Of a DNA stretch of 64,000 bases, positions 53,917 to 62,585 are shown piece by piece (positions within the stretch are counted from its first letter, which is position 1; every line of letters begins with the position of its first letter). Under the pieces are notes generated by a model. The model had not been told where the DNA came from. It saw only the letters and a list, made by a program, of their open reading frames with translations, and did no database searches. A program made the position numbers and the translations under genes. The DNA is from CAWIJJ01 sp963836425 (GTDB lineage: Bacteria > Acidobacteriota > Terriglobia > Bryobacterales > Bryobacteraceae): assembly GCA_963836425.1 (NCBI GenBank), contig CAWIJJ010000012.1:124001-188000 (forward strand), in the 5' to 3' direction.

Positions 53917-55905
53917 CTACTCGACTTTCTTCTCGTTGTTGCTGCGGTCGCCGTCCGGCAGCGCCCGGTCGGGGTCTATCACTACCGACGCGACCGGCTT
54001 TCCGCCCGGCACGTTCCAGACGGTCGTAGTCCGCGAAAGCCACGTCTCCACCGGCAGCTTCGTCCGGACCGTCGTGCCGTCCTGGAACTTCGCTTCCACC
54101 GTGGCCGGAAAAACAAGCTGGCCGCGATTGGCGATCGTCACCTGCGATCCCGCAATCTTCTCCACCGCCATATCGAAGTTCCAGTTATTCAGATACCATC
54201 CACGCCAGAACCAGCTCAGGTCCTCGCCGCCCTCGCTCTCCATCGCCCGGAAGAAATCGGACGGAGACGGATGCTTGAATGCCCATTCCCGGATGTACTT
54301 GCGGAAGGCAAAGTCGAAGCGCTCCGGCCCCAGGATCTGTTCGCGCAACAGCACCATCCCGTGCGCCGCCTTGAAGTAACTCACCGAATGGCGCAGTTGC
54401 CCCCCCAGCGCGTCGGCCGGCATCAGGATGCTCGAAACCGCCGGATCCTGCAACACGCGCAAGATCGTGTCCGACGGTTCGCCGCCCTGCGAATATTCCG
54501 AATCGCGCTTCGGCCCGTACTTCCCGCCCGCATACTCAGCGGATTCCTCGATGTCGATAAACGTGTCGAAGCCTTCGTCCATGAACGCATACCGGCGCTC
54601 GTTGGACCCGACGATCATGGGAAACCAGGTGTGTCCGATCTCGTGCGCGGTAATCCAGAAAAGGACGCCTCCCTTGTCGCGAATGCCGTCGAACACCACT
54701 CCCGGATACTCCATTCCGGTCGAGAATCCTGCCACGCTCACCGCGGCCGGCCAGGGATACGGATACCAATGCTTCGAGAACCGCTCAATCGTATCCTTCA
54801 CATACTCGGTCGACTTGTCCCAGGCGTCCGGGCCCACGCTTTCGGGCGGATAGACCGACATCGCCAGCGACGTTTTGCCGTCGGGAAGATTGATGCGGGC
54901 CGCGTCCCAGACAAACACGGGCGAGGCGGTCCACACCACGTCGCGCGAGCGGTTCATGTGGAAGTGCCATGTCAGGGTCTCGGCCTTGCGCGGCCGGGAA
55001 GCCGGATCGCTCACCTCCGCCGGAGTCCGTATGTAGACGGTCTGGTCGCTTGCGCGGGCCTTCGCCAGCCGCTCGATCTGCGTCTCGGTGAGGACGTCCT
55101 TCGCATTCACCAGTTCGCCCGAGCCGGCCACCAGGAACGACGACGGAACCGTGACATAGTAGTCGAAATTGCCGTACTCGAGGTAGAACTCGGAGCCGAT
55201 GTACGGCAGCGTGTCCCATCCCCGGAGGTCGTCGTAAACAGCCATTCGCGGGTACCACTGCGCGATGTCGTAGATCTCGCCCTGCTCGGACTTGCCCCAC
55301 GATGTGCGGCCGCCCCACACGCCGGGGATCTGGTAGTGATACCGGATGTGGATCTTGAGCTGTGCGCCGTGACCGGCGAGCGGTTCGGCCAGCCGGATCT
55401 GCATCCGCGTGTCGAACACCTGAAATCCGGCCTTGGATTTCTGCTTGCCCGCTTCGATCTCGACCGATTCCAGCACGAAGCCCTCGGTCGAGGGAACCTC
55501 CCCGGCTTGCCCTCCGCGAGGCCTTCGCCCGCCGCCCATCGCTGCGGCGCGCGAGTCCTGGCGGTAGGTGTTCTGCTCGAGATGAATCCAGAGGCTGGTC
55601 AGCGTGTCCGGACTGTTATTGGTATAGGTGATCGTTTCGGTGGCGCTGAGGACCTTCGCGGCCACATCCAGGGCGGCATGAAGTTCGTAGTCCGCCTGGT
55701 TTTGCCAGTAACTCGGCCCCGGCGCTCCATTGCTCGAACGGTAGGCGTTCACCGGGTCTGGCAGGGTCAGAGGCGCGAAGGTCACGCGCGGGTCGAAGGC
55801 GGTGGCCGCGGCGGGCGCCTGCCCCATCACGCTGACGGCGAACACGTGTTGCAGGCAAATCGCCGAAAGCGCCAGGGTGAATTGGGAGAAACCGCTGGAT
55901 CGCAT
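53917..55905 (-). CDS. M1-family metallopeptidase-like exported protein
   Basis: A 662-residue exported peptidase. After a signal peptide (about 1-25), a beta domain contains two proline/glycine-rich loops. The gluzincin core has GMEYPG, the aminopeptidase signature equivalent, and HEIGHTW with the third zinc ligand Glu in FMDEGFDTF about 18 residues on. A C-terminal beta domain follows. All catalytic residues are present, so it is probably an active aminopeptidase or dipeptidase in the periplasm. The start at 55905 (MRSSGFSQF) gives a proper signal sequence. Its stop lies about 120 bp from the convergent TolB-TPR gene. Confidence 0.88.
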   Translation of the reverse strand: MRSSGFSQFTLALSAICLQHVFAVSVMGQAPAAATAFDPRVTFAPLTLPDPVNAYRSSNGAPGPSYWQNQADYELHAALDVAAKVLSATETITYTNNSPDTLTSLWIHLEQNTYRQDSRAAAMGGGRRPRGGQAGEVPSTEGFVLESVEIEAGKQKSKAGFQVFDTRMQIRLAEPLAGHGAQLKIHIRYHYQIPGVWGGRTSWGKSEQGEIYDIAQWYPRMAVYDDLRGWDTLPYIGSEFYLEYGNFDYYVTVPSSFLVAGSGELVNAKDVLTETQIERLAKARASDQTVYIRTPAEVSDPASRPRKAETLTWHFHMNRSRDVVWTASPVFVWDAARINLPDGKTSLAMSVYPPESVGPDAWDKSTEYVKDTIERFSKHWYPYPWPAAVSVAGFSTGMEYPGVVFDGIRDKGGVLFWITAHEIGHTWFPMIVGSNERRYAFMDEGFDTFIDIEESAEYAGGKYGPKRDSEYSQGGEPSDTILRVLQDPAVSSILMPADALGGQLRHSVSYFKAAHGMVLLREQILGPERFDFAFRKYIREWAFKHPSPSDFFRAMESEGGEDLSWFWRGWYLNNWNFDMAVEKIAGSQVTIANRGQLVFPATVEAKFQDGTTVRTKLPVETWLSRTTTVWNVPGGKPVASVVIDPDRALPDGDRSNNEKKVE

Positions 55906-56023
55906 AAAGGTGGAGTCGGTTGTCCGGAATAGAAAAACCAGTATACCCCCGGGCCGCATGGCCAAATCGGCGGCCCGTCTTGATCTCCACCAGCACGGAC
56001 CAACCCAAAGGATCCGAGGCGGT

Positions 56024-56245
56024 TCACGTCCCGCCTGACTGCTTTCCAGTCTCGCCGGAGTGTCGCCGCGACTTCGGAGCCTGGCGCTCTGCCAGATCGG
56101 CCGGGTCCTCGAAGGTCACGGTGATTTCAGGTGAAAGTTTTTCGCCGCGATCCAGGTTGCGCGCGCGGTCCAGAGATCGCCTGATGAACGCCTCTACCGG
56201 TCCAGACGATACGGTCACACGCGGTGACGTCTTCTTAGTGCTCAT
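56024..56245 (-). CDS. Small protein with a regulator-like N-terminal region
   Basis: A 73-residue protein. Its middle (ARNLDRGEKLSPEITVTFEDPADL) resembles the N-terminal part of HVO_A0114/COG4190-like predicted transcriptional regulators, but the helix-turn-helix that should follow is missing. The end is a charged tail (SRRHSGETGKQSGG). The ATG at 56245 shares a base with the stop of a tiny frame upstream (TGATG), as in toxin-antitoxin pairs. The sequence may be a truncated antitoxin. Confidence is low because it is short and the family match is from memory. Confidence 0.4.
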   Translation of the reverse strand: MSTKKTSPRVTVSSGPVEAFIRRSLDRARNLDRGEKLSPEITVTFEDPADLAERQAPKSRRHSGETGKQSGGT

Positions 56246-56337
56246 CACAGGGTATCCGGGCCAACCGGTCCCCAAATGGCCCGGAGGTCTTGCGGCTTTC
56301 CCACCTTTTCATCTTCGCTCATCCAGAGATCGCACAC
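56245..56337 (-). CDS. Tiny ORF overlapping the small regulator-like gene
   Basis: A frame of 25 codons from ATG at 56322 (30 from GTG at 56337) ends at the TGA that overlaps the next start. The product contains MSEDEKVGKPQDLRAIWGP and ends DTL. It has no recognised domain, and an in-frame stop lies upstream, so it is either a very small gene or the tail of a lost one. Confidence 0.25.
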   Translation of the reverse strand: MCDLWMSEDEKVGKPQDLRAIWGPVGPDTL

Positions 56338-56405
56338 CGCATGATAGAACCCTCTGGCCTACGCCGCGTATCCGCGTGGCGCTGACCGCCGGCGACGCGT
56401 GAAAA

Positions 56406-56807
56406 TCAGCGCCCGTACCCCGCCACTCCGTAGTTGTGCGCCGCCACCGACGTGATCCCCGCCGCCGCCCCGAAGTTGATCCACGTGAGCGCCCGGTACA
56501 GCTTGCCCGAGGCGTGTCCCCGCGTCAGCACATATTCCGCACCCATCAACCCGCCCTGGAATGCCAGCTTCAAAAGCGTTCCCCGCGCGCCGAACCGGCG
56601 GTCCGGTCCCGCCAGAATCCCGTTCAGTTCCCGCTTTCCCCACGAGGAGTGAATGTCCATCGCATTGGCCGCCGCCAGCGCCGACACGCTCACCCGCCAT
56701 AGGGCCCTCCCCTGCACCGGTGGCTCGGATGGACGAATGAAAAGACCCGCGTTTTCCGCGTGAAGTAAGGTTCCGAAAAGGAACGAAATGGCTAGAAGTG
56801 TTCGCAT
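56406..56807 (-). CDS. Hypothetical exported or membrane protein
   Basis: A 133-residue protein with a signal peptide (1-17, ending LLHA). The mature part is helical, with small-residue-rich stretches near residues 40-55, 75-95 and 108-125 that might be membrane or helical-hairpin segments. I recognise no family. It starts at the ATG at 56807 and is divergent from the lipoprotein gene at 56887. Confidence 0.6.
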   Translation of the reverse strand: MRTLLAISFLFGTLLHAENAGLFIRPSEPPVQGRALWRVSVSALAAANAMDIHSSWGKRELNGILAGPDRRFGARGTLLKLAFQGGLMGAEYVLTRGHASGKLYRALTWINFGAAAGITSVAAHNYGVAGYGR

Positions 56808-56850
56808 CTGAGCTTAGAAGATGCGGCATCCGAACCTCATTTTCCAGCCG

Positions 56851-56887
56851 TTACTGTACTAGTACAAGGACAGTTATAATCAGGTAG
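56851..56887 (+). promoter_or_regulatory. Promoter with palindromic operator, leaderless start
   Basis: TATAAT at 56875-56880 is a perfect -10 box and TTACTG at 56851-56856 a possible -35 at 18 bp. The perfect palindrome TGTACTAGTACA (56855-56866) lies inside the spacer, a classic repressor site. The GTG start codon at 56887 falls where transcription should begin, so the mRNA may be leaderless. Confidence 0.6.
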
Positions 56888-57303
56888 TGCGCATTTCCGC
56901 AGTGATCCTCCTAGCTCTGTCCCTGGCCGCCTGTAACCGCGGTACCAATCAGAATAATGAAGCCGTGCGTCAGGCCGTCGTCGATTACCTGGCCAACAAG
57001 GCACAATTGAATGTCGCGGGCATGGACGTGGCCCTCGCTTCGGTCCAGTACAACGGCAACCAGGCCGAAGCCACCGTCTCCATCCGGCCCAAAGGCGGTA
57101 CTGCGGACCAGGGCATGAGCATGGGCTACAAACTCGAACAGCAGGGCGGCAAGTGGGTCGTCGTCGGACGCCAGGACGCCGGCGGCGCGCAGCACGGCGC
57201 CACCCCGCCCGTCGCAAGTCCGCACGGCGCGGCACCCGCGGGCGGAGCAGGGAAGATGCCCTCTCCGGAAGATCTGCCGCCCGCCGGCAAGAAGAAGGAA
57301 TGA
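56887..57303 (+). CDS. Small lipoprotein
   Basis: A 138-residue protein starting at GTG. Residues 1-16 are a lipoprotein signal ending LAAC, so Cys16 should be lipidated. The mature part has one alpha-beta unit (VRQAVVDYLANKAQLNVAGM followed by a strand pair) and a Pro/Ala/Gly-rich charged tail ending KKKE. Function is unknown. Its stop overlaps the start of the FAD enzyme gene (ATGA), so the two are coupled. Confidence 0.75.
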   Translation: MRISAVILLALSLAACNRGTNQNNEAVRQAVVDYLANKAQLNVAGMDVALASVQYNGNQAEATVSIRPKGGTADQGMSMGYKLEQQGGKWVVVGRQDAGGAQHGATPPVASPHGAAPAGGAGKMPSPEDLPPAGKKKE

Positions 57304-58475
57304 AGCGCGTTGCCATACTCGGGGGCGGTCCGGCGGGAGCATTCGCCGCCGAGCAACTGGCTTCCGCCGGCCTCCGCGTCCAGCTCTTCGATGAGAAGCT
57401 CGCCTGGGAAAAACCCTGCGGCGGCGGCCTCACCTACAAGGCCTATAGCCAGTACCCGTTTCTCATCGATAACGAAACCCCCAAACGCTTCGTGAGCGAG
57501 ACCATCCTCTCCGCTCCCAAAGCCGGCGAAGCCACCCTCAAGCTCGGCGACCCGCTTGTCATCTACTCCCGCCTCGATCTCAACCGCTTGCTGCTCGAAC
57601 GCGCTGAACGCGCCGGCGCGCAGATCGAAAAGGCCCGCGTCACCCGCCTCGAACGCGCCTCCGGAGGCTGGCAGCTTCGCACCAACTCCGGGGTCGCCGA
57701 CGCCGACTTCTGCATTGTCGCCACCGGCGCGCGCAACCCACTCCGCGAGGTCGGCACCCAGCTCCGTCCCGAGGACACCATGTCCGCCCTCGGCTACTAC
57801 GTTCCCGGCAACCAGGAGAAGATCGACATCCAGTTCCTCTCCAATCTCGAGGGCTATATCTGGGTCTTCCCGCGCTGCGGCCACCTGTCGGTCGGCATCT
57901 GCGGCAAGGGCGAGCCCGCCGCGTCGCTGCGCAAGCGCCTTGAACAGTACATGTCGGAGAAGGGTATCCCCTGGAAGGGCGCGCCCTTCTATAGCCACCT
58001 CCTGCCGTCCCTCGAAGCCGGCGCCTGGAAAAAGAACCGCGTCTCCGGCGAAGGCTGGATGGCCGTTGGCGATGCCGCGGGCCTGGTCGACCCCATCACC
58101 GGCGAAGGGCTCTACTACGCCATCCGTTCCGGCGATCTCGCCTCCCGCGCCCTGCTCGCCGATCACGCCGCCGCCGAAAAACCCGAACGCTACCGCGGCC
58201 TCCTCCGCCGCGATTTCACCACCGACCTCGAGTTCGGCTCACGCCTCGCCAAGCGCGTATTTCAGGGCCGCTTCCTGTGCGGCGGCGTCCCCCAGCGCAT
58301 GGTCGAATTCACCCGCCGCAGCCCCAGGTTCTCCGCCGTCATGCAGGATCTTTTCGCCGGCCGCCAACCCTACCAGGGACTCAAGCGCCGCCTGCTCCAC
58401 AACCTGAATGGCAGCCTTTACGAGATCGGGATGAGCATCGGCTTCGGCCGCCTCGTGCCCCGTAAGGCCGGGTAA
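57300..58475 (+). CDS. Geranylgeranyl-reductase-family FAD oxidoreductase
   Basis: A 391-residue flavoprotein. The N-terminal MKRVAILGGGPAGAFAAEQL binds FAD, EKPCGGGLT near residue 38 is the family's CGGG motif, and GEGWMAVGDAAGLVDPITGEG near 250 closes the FAD site. Members reduce prenyl chains of quinones, chlorophyll or archaeal-type lipids, or oxidise other substrates. Here menaquinone or another polyprenyl compound is a possible target. The ATG at 57300 overlaps the lipoprotein stop by four bases. hemL follows 23 bases after its stop, which may place it in a tetrapyrrole or quinone operon. Confidence 0.85.
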   Translation: MKRVAILGGGPAGAFAAEQLASAGLRVQLFDEKLAWEKPCGGGLTYKAYSQYPFLIDNETPKRFVSETILSAPKAGEATLKLGDPLVIYSRLDLNRLLLERAERAGAQIEKARVTRLERASGGWQLRTNSGVADADFCIVATGARNPLREVGTQLRPEDTMSALGYYVPGNQEKIDIQFLSNLEGYIWVFPRCGHLSVGICGKGEPAASLRKRLEQYMSEKGIPWKGAPFYSHLLPSLEAGAWKKNRVSGEGWMAVGDAAGLVDPITGEGLYYAIRSGDLASRALLADHAAAEKPERYRGLLRRDFTTDLEFGSRLAKRVFQGRFLCGGVPQRMVEFTRRSPRFSAVMQDLFAGRQPYQGLKRRLLHNLNGSLYEIGMSIGFGRLVPRKAG

Positions 58476-58498
58476 CCCGCGACGCGCTCAGAAACCAT

Positions 58499-59762
58499 AT
58501 GACACATGCAAAATCGGAAGCCCTCTTCCGCCGCGCCCAGGAACTGATTCCCGGCGGCGTCAACTCGCCTGTCCGCGCCTTTCGCAGCGTCGGCGGCAAC
58601 CCCCTGTTCCTCGCTCGGGGCGCCGGATCCCACATCTTCGATGCCGACGGCAACGAGTACATCGATTACGTCGGCTCCTGGGGACCCCTCCTGCTCGGCC
58701 ACCGCCACCCGGAAATCCTGGCCGCCCTCGAACGCGCGCTTGAAATCGGCACCAGCTTCGGCGCTCCCACCGAGCAGGAGACCGACCTCGCCGCCGCCAT
58801 CTGCCGCGCCGTCCCTTCCATCGAAATGGTGCGCCTCGTCAACTCCGGCACCGAAGCCACCATGTCCGCCATCCGTGTTGGCCCGCGGCTTCACCGGCCG
58901 CGACCTCATCGTCAAGTTCGAAGGCTGCTACCACGGCCACGTCGATTCGCTCCTGGTCAAAGCCGGCTCCGGCATGGCGACCCTCGGCATCGCCGACACC
59001 CAGGGCGTGCCCAAAGCCTTCTGCGATACCACCATCGCGCTCCCCTACAATTCGCCCGAAGCGCTCGAACAGGCGTTCGCCCGCTTCGGCGATGCCATTG
59101 CCGCCGTCATCGTCGAGCCCGTGGCCGGCAACATGGGCTGCGTTCCGCCGCTCCCCGGCTACCTCGAAACCATGCGGCGCGTCACCGAACAGCACGGAGC
59201 GCTCCTGATCTTCGACGAGGTGATGACCGGTTTCCGCGTGGCCTTCGGGGGCGCGCAGCAGCGCTACGGCATCCGCCCGGATCTCACCACTCTCGGCAAA
59301 GTCATTGGCGGCGGCCTCCCCGTGGGCGCTTACGGCGGACGCCGCGACATCATGAACAAGGTGGCGCCCGCCGGCCCCGTCTACCAGGCCGGCACCCTTT
59401 CCGGGAACCCGCTGGCCGTAGCCGCCGGATTGGCCATGCTCCGCCACCTGGAGCAGCATCCCGAAATCTACAACCGCCTGGAGACTTTCGGCGCCGGGCT
59501 CGCCGCCTCCGCCCCCGCCGGCGTCACCGTCAACCGCGTCGGCTCCATGTTCACGTTCTTCTTCACCGAAGGACCCGTCACCGATTGGGACTCCGCGAAG
59601 AAAAGCGACACCGCCCGCTTCGGCCGTTTCTTCCACGCCATGCTGGACCGCGGCGTGTACCTCGCGCCCTCGCAATTCGAGGCCGCGTTCCTGTCCGCCG
59701 CCCACAGTGCCGCGGATATTGAGAAAACGGCCGCCGCCGCCGCCGAAGCTTTCAATGCTTGA
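58499..59762 (+). pseudogene. hemL: Glutamate-1-semialdehyde 2,1-aminomutase, one-base insertion
   Basis: The gene encodes the PLP enzyme that makes 5-aminolevulinate for haem and other tetrapyrroles, about 420 residues. The first 127 residues (LFRRAQELIPGGVNSPVRAF, SWGPLLLGH, LVNSGTEATMSAIR) read in one frame. The rest (ARGFTGRDLIVKFEGCYHGH, FDEVMTGFR, the PLP lysine in GKVIGGGLPVGAYGG) reads in the next. The joint falls in CGTGTTGGCC at 58874-58880, where dropping one base gives IRVARGFTG. Because the enzyme is normally essential, a sequencing error is the likely cause. It starts at the ATG at 58499. Confidence 0.92.
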
Positions 59763-60255
59763 TCGCCCGCAGCAGGCGCCGCGCCGACCACGTGACAATT
59801 CCGAAGAATACGCCGAAGCTGATCAGCACCACCGTCAGCCGCCGCTCCGGAGAAAGCCGCGTCACCAGCGGACCGGCGCGCCGCGCGAAATCGAGGCGCA
59901 CGTGCAGGTGAACCGAGGCCGGCTGCTCTCCCAGGTTGTCCACCACCAGCACGTATTCGCCCGGCTCGCCCACCGGACTTTGCAGCACGCCCGCGCCGCC
60001 TGCCGGAGTCACCGCCATCACGCCGTGCGCCAGCCCGCTGCGCAGGTGTTCCAGGTCTTCGCGCCGCATCAGCGCCAGCCGCACATCCTTCGACCCCGCC
60101 AGCGATTGGAAATCGGCCGACACCAGCGCCGTCTGCTGCTTCAGCCCGACTTCCACGTAGCGCCACTCGCCGGCTGGAATCTGGTACACCTCGTTGACCA
60201 GTTCAAGCGTCGGCGCGGCAGCCGCAAACAGCAGAAGGGCAAGGGCGATCATCAC
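59752..60255 (-). CDS. Hypothetical exported protein with C-terminal membrane anchor
   Basis: A 167-residue protein with a signal peptide (1-14), a beta-rich extracytoplasmic domain (about 20-125, with YVLVVDNLGEQPASVHLHV) and a C-terminal helix (about 140-158) followed by a basic end, so it is anchored with its bulk in the periplasm. I recognise no family. It may start at the GTG at 60255 or the ATG at 60252. It converges on hemL with an 11-bp overlap and is divergent from the MauE-thioredoxin gene with 44 bp between starts. Confidence 0.65.
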   Translation of the reverse strand: MMIALALLLFAAAAPTLELVNEVYQIPAGEWRYVEVGLKQQTALVSADFQSLAGSKDVRLALMRREDLEHLRSGLAHGVMAVTPAGGAGVLQSPVGEPGEYVLVVDNLGEQPASVHLHVRLDFARRAGPLVTRLSPERRLTVVLISFGVFFGIVTWSARRLLRAIKH

Positions 60256-60287
60256 GTGTGGGGGCCAAAGCTACCGAGCCAAAGGGC

Positions 60288-60300
60288 TACAATAGGGCCA
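60288..60300 (+). promoter_or_regulatory. -10 box placed for a leaderless transcript
   Basis: TACAAT at 60288-60293 lies six bases before the ATG at 60300, the usual distance from a -10 box to the first transcribed base. No convincing -35 is seen. Confidence 0.4.
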
Positions 60301-61223
60301 TGAACGACAGTATGGCACAGCCGCATCCCGGCTTCCGTGCTTTCGAACTGCCCGGGTGGAAAACCGCCGCTGGTTGGCTGGGGGCAGTCCTGGTGGGTCT
60401 GCTTTTTCTCGTATCCGGAATCTGGAAAATCACCGACGTGCAGGGCGCCGCCATGCGCATGGCCCAGGTGCATGTTCCCGCGTCCCTCAGCGTGGCCGCC
60501 GCGCTGGGCATCGGAATTGTCGAAACGGCGGCCGGCGTCTTTGTCATCGTCCCGCGGTTCCGCCGTTGGGGCGCGATTCTGACAGGCGTCCTGCTGCTCG
60601 CGTTCATGATCTTCGTGGGTGCAAATTACCAGGCTCTTCAGGGCGAAGACTGTAGCTGTTTCCCGTGGATTAAACGTGTGGTCGGGCCGGGCTTCTTCAT
60701 TGGCGATACCCTGATGCTGGCGCTGGCCGCCGCCGCCGGATTCTGGTCGCGCAAGCCTTCCGCCGCGCGCAGCGCCCTGCTCGTGCTCGGGGCGGTGGCC
60801 GTGTTCGGCTTCGTTTCCTTCGGGGTCGAGTCCGCCGGGCACACCGGCGTGCGCGCGCCCGCCACCATCGCCGTCGCCGGAGGCGAACAGCCTATCCGTC
60901 AAGGCAAGGTCTTCCTTTATTTCTTCAACCCCGGTTGCGGCCATTGTCTCGAGGCCGCTAAGAAAATGGCGCAGTTCGATTGGAACGACACCCGCATTTT
61001 CGCCGTCCCCGTGGACTTGCAGCGTTACGCCCGGCAGTTCGTTGACGAGAGCGGACTCGACGCCCAGATTTCCACCGACTTCGAGAAGATCAAGAACCGC
61101 TTCCACTACCGTTCCTATCCTTACGGCATCGTGCTTGAAAACGGCTACCAGAAAGCCGCGCTGGCCCGCTTTGACAACGACGAGCCGGCCGCCACGTTGA
61201 AGCGCCTCGGTTTCATAAACTGA
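60300..61223 (+). CDS. MauE/DoxX-like membrane domain fused to thioredoxin domain
   Basis: A 307-residue protein. Residues 20-185 form about five membrane helices of the MauE/DoxX type (GLLFLVSGIWKITDVQGAA, then ILTGVLLLAFMIFVGANYQ), with cysteines at CSCFPW in a loop. Residues 195-305 are a thioredoxin-like domain with the active site NPGCGHCLEAAKKM. Electrons may pass from the membrane domain to the thioredoxin, as in DsbD/VKOR-like relays, to reduce periplasmic thiols. The ATG at 60300 is preferred to an earlier frame. Its stop shares a base with the start of the acetate-kinase-like gene (TGATG), so the two are co-translated. Confidence 0.82.
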   Translation: MNDSMAQPHPGFRAFELPGWKTAAGWLGAVLVGLLFLVSGIWKITDVQGAAMRMAQVHVPASLSVAAALGIGIVETAAGVFVIVPRFRRWGAILTGVLLLAFMIFVGANYQALQGEDCSCFPWIKRVVGPGFFIGDTLMLALAAAAGFWSRKPSAARSALLVLGAVAVFGFVSFGVESAGHTGVRAPATIAVAGGEQPIRQGKVFLYFFNPGCGHCLEAAKKMAQFDWNDTRIFAVPVDLQRYARQFVDESGLDAQISTDFEKIKNRFHYRSYPYGIVLENGYQKAALARFDNDEPAATLKRLGFIN

Positions 61224-62305
61224 TGAACATCCTCATTCCGAACCTGGGATCGACGTCCCTCAAATACCAGGTCATCGACATGCCCTCCGAACGCGTGCTC
61301 GGCAAGGGCCGCCTGGAGCGTGTCAGCGATTACCGCGACGCCATCCGCCAGGTGCAGACCGGCGAAATCATCGATGCCGTGGCGCTCAAGGCCGTCCATG
61401 CCGGCCCCGCCTATCGCGGAACGTTCCTCGTGGACGACGCCGTGGTCTCGGCCATGCGCCAGTTCCTTCCCGCCGCGCCCGCGCATAACGCCATCTACCT
61501 CACCGCCATCGACGCCTTTCGCGAAGCCATGCCCGGCGTGCCCGTCGTCGCCGCCTTCGAACCCGAGTTTCACCGCACCATTCCGGAACATGCCCGCCTC
61601 TACGGCGTCCCCGGCCAGTGGCTCGAAGAAGGCGTGGCCAAATACGGCTTCCACGGCGCGTCCCACGAATACGTGGCCGGCCGGGTGGCCGAACTGCTGG
61701 GCCGCGCCCCCAAACTGGTAAGCTGCCACCTCGGCGGCAGTTCCTCCATGTGCGCCATCGAGGGCGGTTGCTCCGTGGACGTGACCATGGGCTTTTCCCC
61801 GCAATCGGGCCTCGAAAACGCCACCCGCCACGGCGACCTCGACGTCTTCGCCGTGCTCTACATGATGGAGCGCCACGCCTGGAGCACCGAAGAAGTGCGC
61901 AACCAGCTCGCCCGGGGCGGGGGACTCGCCGGCCTCTCCGGCATCCCCGGCGGCGACCTCCGCGACATCGAAGCCGCCGCCGCTTCTGGCAGCCGCCGCG
62001 CCTCCCTCGCCCTCGATGTATTTGTGTATCAGGTGAAGAAAACCATCGGAGCCTTCGCCGCGGTCATGGGAGGCCTCGAAGCCGTCGCCTTCACCGGCGG
62101 AATCGGCGAGAATTCCGCGCGCCTCCGCGCTGCCTGCTGTGAAGGCCTGGCGTTCCTCGGAATCCGCCTCGATGCCGCGCGCAACGAAACCGGAGCCGGA
62201 GACCGCGAGGTCTCGTCTCCCGATTCACCCGTCAAGGTCTTCGCCCTCGCCACCAACGAAGAACTGATCGTGGCCCGCCGCGCCTACCGCGTCCTCGCAG
62301 GATAG
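61223..62305 (+). CDS. Divergent acetate/propionate-kinase-family protein
   Basis: A 360-residue member of the ASKHA kinase fold, shorter than typical AckA (about 400). Retained are NLGSTSLKYQ near residue 7 (AckA has NxGSSSxKY), KYGFHGASHEYV, the phosphate-site phrase CHLGGSSSMCAI, TRHGDLD and the final ATNEELIVAR. Two catalytic positions differ: VFDTAFH is AFEPEFH here, so Asp148 becomes Glu, and the HRVVHGG arginine region reads LKAVHAGP, so Arg91 is apparently Lys. It may phosphorylate another short acid or have altered activity. It shares a base with the upstream thioredoxin gene and runs to 62305. Confidence 0.82.
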   Translation: MNILIPNLGSTSLKYQVIDMPSERVLGKGRLERVSDYRDAIRQVQTGEIIDAVALKAVHAGPAYRGTFLVDDAVVSAMRQFLPAAPAHNAIYLTAIDAFREAMPGVPVVAAFEPEFHRTIPEHARLYGVPGQWLEEGVAKYGFHGASHEYVAGRVAELLGRAPKLVSCHLGGSSSMCAIEGGCSVDVTMGFSPQSGLENATRHGDLDVFAVLYMMERHAWSTEEVRNQLARGGGLAGLSGIPGGDLRDIEAAAASGSRRASLALDVFVYQVKKTIGAFAAVMGGLEAVAFTGGIGENSARLRAACCEGLAFLGIRLDAARNETGAGDREVSSPDSPVKVFALATNEELIVARRAYRVLAG

Positions 62306-62585
62306 TCCGAGAGATCGCCGCCACCCCGCGATGCATGGAGTACTCTCCGGATAGCGCGTATTTCGGCCGAAGCAGTCCAGATCTCGCGGGAAAGCACTGT
62401 CCTTGCTGGTGCGAAGGGGATTTATCGATAGCATGTAATCACTCCGGATCACGAAAGCGGCCTGACGTCGATGCCTGACGCGCATTATCAACTCCGGTGC
62501 GCAGCGCCGTCCGCTGCATGCTGTTGTTGGACGGAGCTGGACGCATTCGAGTTCAGACGTGCCGGTGCGCTGATCGGTCCGGCTT

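Noticed and set aside
53798..55932. Rightward frame continuing the TolB-TPR gene to 1,352 codons
   Set aside because: It is antisense to the M1-like peptidase, has no domain and a His/Arg-rich composition; removing one base near 53757 gives a natural stop at 53797.
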